Source: Rhodoferax sp.
Lineage (GTDB): Bacteria; Pseudomonadota; Gammaproteobacteria; Burkholderiales; Burkholderiaceae_C
Reading direction: 5' to 3'
DNA: 64,000 bases
NCBI RefSeq assembly: GCF_028688795.1
Contig: NZ_JAQTXM010000001.1
Location: forward strand, 1-64,000
Of this stretch, positions 7,837 through 15,830 are shown piece after piece. The position numbers and the translations under genes were made by a program. Positions within the stretch are counted from its first letter, which is position 1. Each line of letters starts with the position of its first letter. Under the pieces are notes generated by a model. The model was not told the DNA's origin, searched no databases, and saw only the letters and a list, made by a program, of their open reading frames with translations.

Positions 7837-9160
7837 TGGGTTTCTCCTCAGGGTAACGGTAATTGCGGCGCGACTGGTTGGTAGCAATGGCCACCGCCAG
7901 TGTCACTACACCCACGCGCCCGATGAACATCAGCGCGATCAAAATGAATTGGGCGCCGGGCGCCAGCTCAGCCGTGATGCCAGTGGACAGCCCCACGGTG
8001 GCAAACGCCGAGATGACCTCAAACAGCACCTTTTCATAAGGCAGCGTGGTCAGCGGCAAAATCATCAACATGGCCAGTGCGATCGTCGCTGAGCCCAGCG
8101 CCACCACCGTCAAAGCCTGGCGCTGCACTGACGTGGCAATACGCCGCCCGCGAAACTCCACGTCCGGGTTGCCACGAATCTCGTTCCACACCACCAGCAC
8201 CAACACAAAAAATGTGGTGACCTTGACGCCTCCTGCGGTACCTGCGCTGCCACCACCGATGAACATCAGGGCGAAATGCAGTGCCAGCGACTCGTTGGTC
8301 AGACCGCCAATGTCGACAGCATTAAAACCAGCGGTACGCGCGGATACCGATGTGAACATGGCCGCTAGGCCTTTGGTTGCCCAAGCCATCGGGCCAAGCG
8401 TTTTGGGGTTGTCCATTTCCGTCAGAAAAATAAGCACCGCACCGCCCAGAATCAGGGCAATAGAGCCCCAAACGGTCAGCATGGTGTGCATTGACCATTT
8501 CGGCTTGCGCCGCTCGCGCGCCACCATCAGCTCCTGCAGCACCGGAAAACCAAGGCCGCCAATGACAATGGCCAGCATCAGCGGCACCAGCACAAAAGCG
8601 TCGCCCACAAAACGCATCACACTGTCGCTCCAAGTGGAGAAACCAGCATTATTGAAAGCTGACACCGAGTGAAACACGCCCTGCCACAGCGCCTCGGTCC
8701 AAGGCATGCCGTAACCCAGGGCAAAACGCAGCGTCAAGACCGCCGCCATGACCAGTTCTGTGACCAACGTGACCCAGAACACCACCTTGGCCACACTCTT
8801 GACATCGCCCAGAGCCAGCGAATGCGTTTCTGCCTGCAGCAAACGCTGGGTGCGCAGCCGCATCGACCCGCTGACCAGCAGGCCCATCAGGGTGGCGGAG
8901 GTCATCATGCCAAACCCCCCCAGCTGAAACAGGGCCATGATAATGCCCTGGCCAGCGCCGCTCCAGTAAGTGCCGGTATCCACCACCACCAGCCCGGTCA
9001 CACACACGGCAGAGGTGGCGGTGAACAGCGCCGTCAAAAACGGCGCAACCTCCCCTTTGGCATGGGCCAGCGGCAACATCAGCAAGCCGGTTCCCAGCAA
9101 GATCACGGCCAAAAATGACAGCACCAGGATGGTGGAGGAATGCAGGGTGTCGATCTTCAA
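7826..9160 (-). CDS. Potassium transporter, KtrB/TrkH family
   Basis: A 444-residue integral membrane protein with the four pore-loop repeats of the SKT superfamily. The filter segments are TSAVCVTGL, FNNAGFST, RTAGFN and TVGLSTG, each with the conserved filter glycine. The length and short N-terminus (MKIDTLHSSTILVLSF) fit KtrB rather than the longer TrkH. It forms the translocating subunit with the overlapping RCK gene downstream. Both are on the minus strand as a two-gene operon. Confidence 0.9.
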   Translation of the reverse strand: MKIDTLHSSTILVLSFLAVILLGTGLLMLPLAHAKGEVAPFLTALFTATSAVCVTGLVVVDTGTYWSGAGQGIIMALFQLGGFGMMTSATLMGLLVSGSMRLRTQRLLQAETHSLALGDVKSVAKVVFWVTLVTELVMAAVLTLRFALGYGMPWTEALWQGVFHSVSAFNNAGFSTWSDSVMRFVGDAFVLVPLMLAIVIGGLGFPVLQELMVARERRKPKWSMHTMLTVWGSIALILGGAVLIFLTEMDNPKTLGPMAWATKGLAAMFTSVSARTAGFNAVDIGGLTNESLALHFALMFIGGGSAGTAGGVKVTTFFVLVLVVWNEIRGNPDVEFRGRRIATSVQRQALTVVALGSATIALAMLMILPLTTLPYEKVLFEVISAFATVGLSTGITAELAPGAQFILIALMFIGRVGVVTLAVAIATNQSRRNYRYPEEKPIVG

Positions 9161-9182
9161 ACCGCGGACTCAATCAAAATAT

Positions 9183-9539
9183 TCAGGGCAAAAACTTGCG
9201 CCAGGTGCCCACGTTGTAAACCCGCAGGTAGCCATTCTTCTTCAGCACCATTTTGGCCATGCCACTGCGTGTGCCGCTGGCACAACACAAAACCACCGGG
9301 GCGGATTTGGGCAACTCTGCCAGCCGGCTGCCCAACTCCGGCAAGGGAATGTTGATGGTTCCGGGGGCACTGCCACTGGCAAACTCTGCCGCCGAGCGCA
9401 CGTCCACCAGCACAGCGCCTTCTTTTTTCAGATCGGGCAACAAGGCCAGCACGCGCCTGGAATTCCACCACTTGTACCCAAACCAAAGCGCCAGCGCCAA
9501 GAATGGCCAATACTGCTCAAATAAAACCTTCAAATCCAT
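9183..9539 (-). CDS. Membrane-anchored rhodanese-domain protein
   Basis: 118 residues: one hydrophobic segment (about 8-20, YWPFLALALWFGYKWW), then a rhodanese domain. It has the 'VLVDVRSAAEFASG' CH2A motif and the active-site loop CCASGTRSG, whose first catalytic-loop Cys can carry a persulfide. It probably transfers sulfane sulfur at the inner membrane. It lies 22 bp upstream of the KtrB gene on the same strand; a functional link is not evident. Confidence 0.88.
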   Translation of the reverse strand: MDLKVLFEQYWPFLALALWFGYKWWNSRRVLALLPDLKKEGAVLVDVRSAAEFASGSAPGTINIPLPELGSRLAELPKSAPVVLCCASGTRSGMAKMVLKKNGYLRVYNVGTWRKFLP

Positions 9540-10047
9540 AAATAATCCTGTCTAGCTTGCGTGAATAAAGCGCCAGAGGATAAACGAAAGCAGCCTGGCC
9601 CCCCACACTTTCCGTTGACCCAGCCAGCTATGCGAGGCAGAGTACGGCGAAACGGCCCCAGCCAGTGCGCAGTTCAAGCAGGTTTCCCTTGACTGCAAAA
9701 CATTGGGGGCAGACTTCAAGACTGGAACCGCCCAATCTGCGCGCAAGCCCCAGATCAAGATAAACGCCACCGGAGTTGGACGTCGGCCATTTGGATGCTG
9801 CTGATCGCGGCCATCCTCGCACCGCAGTCCTGACGCAGCGCAGCCAGTCGCACCTGGCCGCATCAGCCGTGCCGTGGGCGGACATGGCGTTGGCCCGCGC
9901 CAAAGGCAACAGCCACCAACAAGCAGCTTGCCCCAGCGCCGGTTCCAGTGTTGCACGCATGGCCCCACTATCTTGTACGCTTGGCAGGTGCACCGATATG
10001 CACGCCTTAGGAACCGATCATTTTTTTCTACCGCGCAAGGCCTTACC
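9540..10047. other. Gene-poor stretch before the esterase
   Basis: About 500 bases without a convincing gene. Open frames exist on both strands but show no recognisable domain, and their amino-acid composition is Trp/Cys/Arg-rich in the manner of non-coding GC-rich DNA. No repeat, hairpin terminator or RNA gene was recognised. Confidence 0.5.
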
Positions 10048-10728
10048 GTGTCTGAATCCATCATCATTCAACAACCCGCTCAAGCGGCGCAGCAACTCAT
10101 GGTTTTGCACCATGGCGTGGGTGCGAACGCACAGCACTTAAGCCCCCTGGAGCAACATCTGGCGGCGCTTTTTCCCAACGCCTTCATCGTCAGTGTGCAC
10201 GCCCCCTATGCAGCCGATACCGCCACGGGTGCCCAGTGGTTTTCGGTTCAAGACATTACCGAAGAGAACCGCCCCGCGCGGGTGGCCGAGGTGATGCCTG
10301 CCTTCATTCACAACCTGCGGTATTGGCAGCAAACCAGCGGCGTGTCGGCCAGCGCCACGGCCGTTGTGGGGTTTTCGCAAGGTGCCATCATGGCGCTGGA
10401 GGCCGCGCAGGCGCAAGCAGGGCTGGCAGCGCGCATCGTCGCCCTGTCCGGGCGCTATGCCCAACTCCCCACCCATGCGCCAGAGAAAACCACCCTGCAC
10501 CTCATTCATGGCAAGTCAGACCCCGTCATTCATTACGGTCACTGCGTGTCTGCGGCAGAGCGTTTGGTGGGCTTGGGGGGTGATGTCACTGCTGACGTCA
10601 TACCTTTTTTAGGCCATGAGATCAATGAAAAAGTGATGGACTTGGTGGTGGAGCGCCTAACCGGCCATATTCCCCAACACCGATGGGACGAAGTGCAAAA
10701 AGCGGCGGCGCAGCAAGCCGACCGCTGA
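10048..10728 (+). CDS. Phospholipase/carboxylesterase family serine hydrolase (YpfH-like)
   Basis: 226 residues from the GTG at 10048, with AAGG seven bases upstream. The alpha/beta-hydrolase signatures are LMVLHHGVGAN (oxyanion side), the nucleophile elbow VGFSQGAIMA (Ser), and the C-terminal acid and base in HGKSDPVIHYGH and FLGHEIN. This pattern matches the bacterial carboxylesterase/phospholipase group that includes E. coli YpfH. It is cytoplasmic with no signal peptide. The upstream frame extends further but without an SD or family similarity. Confidence 0.85.
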   Translation: MSESIIIQQPAQAAQQLMVLHHGVGANAQHLSPLEQHLAALFPNAFIVSVHAPYAADTATGAQWFSVQDITEENRPARVAEVMPAFIHNLRYWQQTSGVSASATAVVGFSQGAIMALEAAQAQAGLAARIVALSGRYAQLPTHAPEKTTLHLIHGKSDPVIHYGHCVSAAERLVGLGGDVTADVIPFLGHEINEKVMDLVVERLTGHIPQHRWDEVQKAAAQQADR

Positions 10729-10930
10729 AACACCGCCACCTTGTGTTGCAGGGCTGGTACGGTTCAAACCTTGATGGAGAAGTACCTGTCACGACTCTGA
10801 GTGTGTGAAGCATGAACAAATCAGTAAACCGCGTCATGGTCGCCCACGTTCACCGGGATGATTTGCTGGTCTTGAATCAGACATGTCGCCGGATCGAGTA
10901 CGAAGCACACACACGACTTGATTTGTTTAA

Positions 10931-10954
10931 TTCGAATGTTTCGTTTACTTCGAA
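10931..10954. promoter_or_regulatory. Possible operator of the HTH/PIN operon
   Basis: Two TTCGAA palindromes (10931-10936 and 10949-10954), with TTTCG between them, lie directly upstream of a TAATAT -10-like hexamer (10962-10967) and 64 bp before the antitoxin ATG. Their placement suits autorepression by the HTH antitoxin. This is inferred from position only. Confidence 0.4.
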
Positions 10955-11017
10955 TAAATGCTAATATTCTCAAGTTCGCTAAGCCTTACCCAAGGCAACT
11001 GCACGAAGGAAAATCCC

Positions 11018-11494
11018 ATGAAAGATCAAGAAGTACTCGACCCTGCCAACGAAGCCGAAGCTGAAATGGCAGCGGTGGCCCATCAATGCCTGATGACGGC
11101 GCTGGACCATTCCAAGGCGGATCACATCGACGTCATTCTTGATGTCGGTTCGGATGGCGACCCCAAACACGAAACACCTGTGCTGAAGCTGCCGCCCCGC
11201 GCCTTGCGCTTTTTTGCCGACGTGCTGCGGCAAATGGCCAAACAAGAGCCCATGCTGCTGGTTCCGCAAAAGCACGAACTCACGACCCAGGAGGCGGCCA
11301 ATTTTCTGAACGTATCACGGCCTTTTGTAATCAAGGAAATCGAAGCCAATCGGCTCAAGTGCCGAAAGGTCAACCGCCACCGCCGAATTGAATTTGAAGA
11401 ACTGCGCCGCTACCAGACCGCGCAGCAACAGCAATCTGAGCAGGCCCTGCAAGACCTGACCCAACTGTCTGAAGAGCTGGGGTTGGAGTTTTAA
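11018..11494 (+). CDS. Helix-turn-helix (excisionase-type) antitoxin
   Basis: 158 residues from the ATG at 11018, with GAAGGA seven bases upstream. The central segment LTTQEAANFLNVSRPFVIKE is an MerR/excisionase-type HTH, followed by the wing KVNRHRRIEFEELRRY. The N-terminal 80 residues are acidic and the C-terminus is Gln-rich and helical. Its stop codon directly abuts the PIN-domain gene. This gene order, with a DNA-binding protein before a PIN RNase, is a known type II toxin-antitoxin layout. It probably binds the toxin and represses its own promoter. Confidence 0.82.
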   Translation: MKDQEVLDPANEAEAEMAAVAHQCLMTALDHSKADHIDVILDVGSDGDPKHETPVLKLPPRALRFFADVLRQMAKQEPMLLVPQKHELTTQEAANFLNVSRPFVIKEIEANRLKCRKVNRHRRIEFEELRRYQTAQQQQSEQALQDLTQLSEELGLEF

Positions 11495-12070
11495 GTGGCA
11501 GGCTCAGCGCGCTACACCGCGATTCTGGACGCCAATGTCCTCTATCCGCAATTGATCCGCGACACCCTTCTGAGTCTGGCCGTTGAGCGCCTCTACCATG
11601 CGCGCTGGAGTGCCACGATTCATGACGAATGGACGCGTAACCTGGCCAAAGACCGACCAGAACTCGCCGCCAAATTACCATTAGTCGTTAAACGGATGAA
11701 CGCCAGCGTGCCGGACTGTTTGGTAACGAATTACGAAAAACTGGCTGACACCATCGAATTGCCAGACCCTGACGACCGCCATGTCGTTGCCGCCGCCATT
11801 GTTGGTCACGCAGACGCCATCGTCACCTTCAACACCAAAGACTTTCCGGCAGCTGTACTGGAGCCCTACGGCATTGAAGTGCAACACCCCGATGAGTTCC
11901 TGATGAATCAATTGCAGTTGCAGGCCATACCAGCGTTGAGCGCCATCAAAAAAATGCGTGCCCGCTGGACCAACCCGGCGCGGCCAGCGCAAGAGCTGAT
12001 TACAGCGTTTGAGAAACGAGGCTTGCCTATGACGGCTGACTTGTTGCGTGAGGCCGTTACGCTAATTTAA
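11495..12070 (+). CDS. PIN-domain ribonuclease toxin (PIN_3, VapC-like)
   Basis: 191 residues from the GTG immediately after the antitoxin stop, implying coupled translation. PIN acidic positions are visible: Asp in AILDANVLYP, the ELPDPDDRHVVAAAI cluster, and FNTKDFP near 113, in the usual order for a Mg-dependent RNase. The C-terminal 50 residues form a helical extension typical of the PIN_3 subgroup. It would cleave RNA when released from the antitoxin. The sequence appears intact. Confidence 0.85.
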   Translation: MAGSARYTAILDANVLYPQLIRDTLLSLAVERLYHARWSATIHDEWTRNLAKDRPELAAKLPLVVKRMNASVPDCLVTNYEKLADTIELPDPDDRHVVAAAIVGHADAIVTFNTKDFPAAVLEPYGIEVQHPDEFLMNQLQLQAIPALSAIKKMRARWTNPARPAQELITAFEKRGLPMTADLLREAVTLI

Positions 12071-12125
12071 TTGGTCAAATAAGGCTACAACCCCCGTATT
12101 ACATGCGTTAGAAGCTATTAAATAC
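12071..12125. repeat. Dispersed repeat copy B
   Basis: Starts at the base after the PIN-gene stop (TTGGTCAAATAAGGCTACA ... GAAGCTATTAAATA). The same flanking sequence recurs at copy D, showing that B plus the following VOC remnant is one unit of a segmental duplication. Confidence 0.7.
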
Positions 12126-12184
12126 AGAGCGAACGCAAATCAAATAAACGCATCAAGTGACCCCCCTGCGCGCTGTGGCCTGAC

Positions 12185-12413
12185 TTAATTGGCGGGCCGG
12201 TGTACCGCGCAAATCTTGTTGCCGTCCGGGTCACGCCCATACGCCAGATAGACCTGACCCACCGAGAGCTCACGAAACCCCGGCGGGTCTTCACAAGAGG
12301 TGCCGCCGTTGGCAACGCCCGCCGCATGGAAAGCGCTCGCTTGTTCGGGTGACTGCATGGCAAACCCGATGGTGCTCACGTTCATCCACACCCAGCATCA
12401 CATGATTGAACAT
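12185..12413 (-). pseudogene. Internally deleted VOC-family (glyoxalase-like) gene
   Basis: The start (ATG at 12413, MFNHVMLGV) and the 3' two thirds (GFAMQSPEQASAF to AVHRPAN) match the intact gene at 14467-14847 almost residue for residue. About 150 bp between GGTGCT and the N-terminal codons are missing, and the joined parts are out of frame. The decayed copy therefore encodes no full domain. Flanking DNA on the 3' side, including repeat copy B, is shared with the intact copy. Confidence 0.85.
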
Positions 12414-12490
12414 AGATTTCACAGTTGGGCCCAAAGCGGGAAAAGTGGGTATGCGGGAATACTACCGTGTTCACCCGGCAAAATATCCCC

Positions 12491-13012
12491 ATGCAAAACA
12501 CCCCTGCGACAGACCTCATGGCCGCCCACGCTTTGGCCTACGCCCCCTGCGGTTTCACCTTGAGCGCCCTGGCGGCCGAACCCGAGAGTGCAGACTATGG
12601 CGCGTGCGCCTTGGTGCTGAACGGTTTGCGCATCCGCTTTCGGGTGGCCAAAACCACGCCCACCAAAACGGGCCAATTTGTCACACTGTGGAAGCGCGTA
12701 GGCGGGGGTCCCATCCAGCCGTTTGAGCTGTCTGATCCAGTGGATACTTTTGTGGTCAGCACCCGCAGCGGGCCGAATTTTGGACAGTTTGTATTTCCCA
12801 AAGCGGTGTTGGCGGCCAAGGATGTGGTGGCCAAAAGCGGCCAGGGCGACAAACGGGCCATTCGCGTCTACCCGCCGTGGGCCAGCGCGACCAGCCGCCA
12901 GGCGCACAACACGCAGACCTGGCAAGCCGCCTACTTTATAGACCTATCGGCCGGGAAGCTGGTGGATTTGGCACGCGTGCAGGCCCTATTTATAAATCAA
13001 ACAAGCCTCTAG
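12491..13012 (+). CDS. MepB-like protein
   Basis: 173 residues from the ATG at 12491 (MQNTPATDLMAAHALA). It matches the MepB family (PF08877, named after Staphylococcus MepB): YGACALVLNGLRIRFRVAK, KTGQFVTLWKR and NFGQFVFPKAVLAAKDV are its characteristic blocks. Their function is not established; the fold is thought to be nuclease-like. The last codons (FINQTSL then TAG) are written by dispersed repeat copy C, so the native C-terminus may have been replaced. The longer upstream frame lacks family similarity. Confidence 0.78.
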   Translation: MQNTPATDLMAAHALAYAPCGFTLSALAAEPESADYGACALVLNGLRIRFRVAKTTPTKTGQFVTLWKRVGGGPIQPFELSDPVDTFVVSTRSGPNFGQFVFPKAVLAAKDVVAKSGQGDKRAIRVYPPWASATSRQAHNTQTWQAAYFIDLSAGKLVDLARVQALFINQTSL

Positions 13013-13047
13013 CCCCCGTGCTAACTGCGCAACCAGCTATTAAATAT
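12991..13047. repeat. Dispersed repeat copy C, overlapping the mepB stop
   Basis: TATAAATCAAACAAGCCTC continues through TAGCCCCCGTG to CCAGCTATTAAATA. The TAG inside the CTAGCCCC core is the stop codon of the MepB-like gene. Confidence 0.7.
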
Positions 13048-13373
13048 GGAGTAGATGGCGGGCAATCCCTTGCACATCCGCGCTAACGTGGCGACATACA
13101 TCACCCCCCATACCTTTACATCCACGCGGCAAACACCAAGGGTCTGATGCCAAAACGCACAGCGCTCGGCCCCGCACCAAAACAAGGGCCTCGGGCGCCA
13201 TGCTGAGCGCGAACTCGATGGTGGCCTACAGGCTCGCCACCTTTGACACCAGCGGAAACGCCGACGAATTGTGAATTGTCGGGATTGGAAATACGCTGAA
13301 ATTTTAGGCAACCGCGTCAATGCGGCGCCCATAGCCAAGACCAAGCGGATACAACTCACTGCGAAAAAAATTC
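13048..13373. other. Gene-poor stretch after the MepB-like gene
   Basis: About 330 bases with no recognisable gene. Short frames on the minus strand (for example ATIEFALSMAPEALVLV) look protein-like but belong to no family I know. They could be the residue of a lost gene. Confidence 0.4.
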
Positions 13374-14213
13374 CTATGGAGTGTGCTGAAACATGTCCAG
13401 CACGGATTGGACATAGGCATCAAGCGCCAGAAGATACGTGTTGGAATGCGTACCGCCTTGCACAACCAAAAGGCGTGAGCCTTCAGGAATGGCGCCGGTT
13501 GCACGCAAGGCTTCGATGGGGGTTTGCTCATCGGCTGTGCCCTGAAACACAATGACCGGGAAGGGTGTCGATGCGGACAAGGCTTCCATCAGGGTGTAGT
13601 CGTGCGAGAGTAAGCGGGACACCGGAAGTTGCGCGATGGGCGCCAAGTACCAGCGCGAGCGGAGACGAGCAACAAGGGCTGACGACAGCGACGGCGTCGC
13701 AGCATCAAGAACCAGACCAGCGGGATGCGCAACACCTGCAGCGTAGGCGGCGAGCATGGCCCCGAGCGAGCGGCCAACGAAAACGGTTCTTCCTGGTGTG
13801 CAGGTTTGACCCACGATGCTAAGTGCCTGCTGAGTGAGGTTTTGGACCTCGCTCAACTCGGAACGACCCGACGCGTCATCTTGACCAGGATAGGTCAATG
13901 CGAAAACTGCAATGCCTTTTGCCATGAAGCTCGGGAATAGATTCTTCTCGTACGACGAAATCCCGCCATGTTGCCCAGGAAAGAAAACAACGCAGCCAAG
14001 CTGTGGCGCACCGTAACGTCGAATGAGCATGACGTTGCCAGTCCGTCCGATTACTTTGTGTATGACGGATCCTGTCGGCTTGTTGGGGGATGGGGTTGAA
14101 GGGAAGAGGAATCGGTCAATTTCAAAATGCAGCAAATATGCTGCTGCACTGAAATACAGCACCGCAACGGCGATGACAAGCACAAGAAAGCCGCGTAACT
14201 TCATGAGTGGCAT
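13374..14213 (-). CDS. Membrane-anchored alpha/beta hydrolase
   Basis: 279 residues. An N-terminal hydrophobic helix (about 8-28, FLVLVIAVAVLYFSAAAYLL) anchors an alpha/beta-hydrolase domain. It has the oxyanion strand CVVFFPGQHGG, nucleophile elbow VGRSLGAML, Asp in FQGTADEQTP and a terminal His in QGGTHSN. The substrate is unknown; the arrangement resembles YqkD/BEM46-type hydrolases. It sits between the two copies of the VOC gene duplication. Confidence 0.8.
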   Translation of the reverse strand: MPLMKLRGFLVLVIAVAVLYFSAAAYLLHFEIDRFLFPSTPSPNKPTGSVIHKVIGRTGNVMLIRRYGAPQLGCVVFFPGQHGGISSYEKNLFPSFMAKGIAVFALTYPGQDDASGRSELSEVQNLTQQALSIVGQTCTPGRTVFVGRSLGAMLAAYAAGVAHPAGLVLDAATPSLSSALVARLRSRWYLAPIAQLPVSRLLSHDYTLMEALSASTPFPVIVFQGTADEQTPIEALRATGAIPEGSRLLVVQGGTHSNTYLLALDAYVQSVLDMFQHTP

Positions 14214-14353
14214 ACCTTGTCCAGTGCATGCAGCTTCTCAAAGAAGACCCGAAATAACAGCCAGCAGAAATTGCACATGGATACTGCCAATATGGATATC
14301 TATTTACTGATGCCTGTTTGATGAGATGGTGGAGAGTTTGGCAGTTGACTTTG

Positions 14354-14408
14354 TTGGTCAAATCAGGCTCTAGCCACCGTATTACATGCGTAAGCAGCTA
14401 TTAAATAG
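14354..14408. repeat. Dispersed repeat copy D
   Basis: TTGGTCAAATCAGGCTCTAGC ends at CAGCTATTAAATAG. It lies 3' of the intact VOC gene exactly as copy B lies 3' of the decayed one, with matching sequence in the 60 bp between repeat and gene. Confidence 0.7.
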
Positions 14409-14466
14409 ATATCGAACGCTAATCAAAGAAGTGCATCAGGTACCCCCCTGGGCGCTGCGGCCTGAC

Positions 14467-14847
14467 TTAATTGGCGGGCCGGTGTACCGCGCAAATCTTG
14501 TTGCCGTCCGGGTCACGCACATACGCCAAGTAGACCTGGCCCGCCGCGAGCTCACGAAACCCCGGCGGCTCTTCACAAGTGGTGCCGCCGTTGGCAACGC
14601 CCGCCGCATGGAAAGCGTTCGCTTGCTCGGGTGACTGCATGGCAAACCCGATGGTGCTGCCATTGCCGTGCGTAGCGGGCTCGCCGTTGATGGGCGTGGT
14701 GATGCCAAAGGTGCCTGTGGGGCTGCGGTAGAAATACCGGCTCTTGTTGGCAACCCCCGGGCCGATGCCAAGCGTTCCCAAGAGCGCGTCGTAAAACTTC
14801 TTTGAGACCTCAAGATCATTCACACCCAGCATCACATGATTAAACAT
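14467..14847 (-). CDS. VOC-family (glyoxalase/bleomycin-resistance-like) protein
   Basis: 126 residues from the ATG at 14847 (MFNHVMLGVNDLEVSKKFYD), with GGAG in the preceding bases. The two beta-alpha-beta-beta-beta modules of the vicinal oxygen chelate fold are visible. Metal-ligand candidates are His4 and the Tyr/Asp of the closing VYLAYVRDPDGNKI strand. Members are lyases, dioxygenases or binding proteins; no substrate is indicated. The upstream frame extends to 14946 but the added residues are not family-like. Confidence 0.85.
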   Translation of the reverse strand: MFNHVMLGVNDLEVSKKFYDALLGTLGIGPGVANKSRYFYRSPTGTFGITTPINGEPATHGNGSTIGFAMQSPEQANAFHAAGVANGGTTCEEPPGFRELAAGQVYLAYVRDPDGNKICAVHRPAN

Positions 14848-14982
14848 AGCTTTCTCCGTTGGAGCCCTTGATTGGGCGAAAGTGGACCGGGTGCATGGTA
14901 GGCGATCCGCACCAGCGCCGCAGCTGCCGAGGGACACCGTGCCCACTTGGCTGGATCAGCAAGTGATGCACCTGCAAAGTTA

Positions 14983-15040
14983 TTGATCAAATCAGGCTAT
15001 AGCCAATGTATTACCTGCGTTGGCAGCTACTAATAAAATA
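14983..15040. repeat. Dispersed repeat copy E
   Basis: TTGATCAAATCAGGCTATAGC to GGCAGCTACTAATAAAATAG. It lies between the VOC gene and the modification island and may mark the island's left limit. Confidence 0.65.
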
Positions 15041-15069
15041 GCAATCAGAAATCCAAGGGACCCCGGACA

Positions 15070-15261
15070 TTAGAAGAAACTGGACCGGCGAATTTTGAGG
15101 TTGCCGTTGAGGCGCCCATTCAGGTCGATAAGTTGCCCCAGGCTGCCTTCTTGCAAATGGGGATCATGCTGGCCCGCCTCGACAAACCCGGTGATCGTCA
15201 GGGGTGCTGCATCGTTCACGCCATTTGTCCACGCCAAATCCAGATTGGGGATTTGAGAATT
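15070..15261 (-). pseudogene. Possible 3' remnant of an unidentified gene at the island edge
   Basis: Within a long minus-strand frame that overlaps vsr, the last 60 or so residues (from PNLDLAWTNGVNDAAPLT to RRSSFF) have a normal protein composition. The part overlapping vsr does not. It could be the tail of a gene cut by arrival of the vsr/methyltransferase island. No family was recognised. Confidence 0.25.
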
Positions 15262-15283
15262 GGGTATTTCATAAAATGAGCCG

Positions 15284-15694
15284 ATGGATACGCTCACCCC
15301 GGCGCAACGGTCAGCATGCATGTCACGAGTGCGCTCAAAAGACACAAAACCAGAGATGATCGTTCGCCGGTTACTGCACGGGCGCGGTTTTAGGTATCGT
15401 CTCCACGATAAACGTCTGCCCGGTAAACCAGACCTGACTTTCGCTGGACGGCGTAAAGTTATCTTCGTACATGGCTGTTTTTGGCACATGCATGAAGGAT
15501 GTTCGCACGCTGGCATTCCAAAATCCCGACTCGACTTCTGGAAATCGAAGCTGGAACACAACCGTTCGCGCGATCAAATGAATGTTGCGCTGTTAGAAAA
15601 GATGGGGTGGCGCGTTCTCGTAGTGTGGGAGTGCGAACTGCGCGATATGAATGCTGTCACAACCAAATTGGAGAACTTTTTGAACAAAGAATGA
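15284..15694 (+). CDS. vsr: Very short patch repair endonuclease (Vsr)
   Basis: 136 residues, the usual Vsr length. MSRVRSKDTKPEMIVRRLLH is the family N-terminus; LPGKPDLTF contains the catalytic Asp; VIFVHGCFWHMHEGCSHAGIPKS holds the zinc and active-site His/Cys residues. Vsr nicks 5' of the T in T:G mismatches left by deamination of 5-methylcytosine. It precedes the cytosine-5 methyltransferase by 136 bp on the same strand, the standard partner. Base composition is more AT-rich than the flanks, suggesting acquisition. Confidence 0.95.
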   Translation: MDTLTPAQRSACMSRVRSKDTKPEMIVRRLLHGRGFRYRLHDKRLPGKPDLTFAGRRKVIFVHGCFWHMHEGCSHAGIPKSRLDFWKSKLEHNRSRDQMNVALLEKMGWRVLVVWECELRDMNAVTTKLENFLNKE

Positions 15695-15830
15695 TGTGTT
15701 TTATTTAAATTTTGCAGCTAAATAAACGTCGCCGCCCCAACGGGCGGGGTGTAAACGCGCCGTGGTTTAAAACTTGGGCGAAGTTGGTATGCTCTAAGGT
15801 TATCAATTTATCGCCAAGTACTGAACGCTG

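Noticed and set aside
9552-10067. 171-residue minus-strand frame before the esterase
   Set aside because: No family, Trp/Cys/Arg-rich, overlaps the esterase start; no SD.
10821-10964. Minus-strand frame ending in IIPVNVGDHDAVY, looking like a RelE/ParE toxin tail
   Set aside because: Only about 30 residues show the likeness, no start codon in frame, and it covers the promoter of the HTH/PIN operon; could be a remnant but not supportable.
15732-15747. CCGCCC-CAAC-GGGCGG hairpin between vsr and the methyltransferase
   Set aside because: No T-run on either strand; could be a control element but nothing links it to a function.
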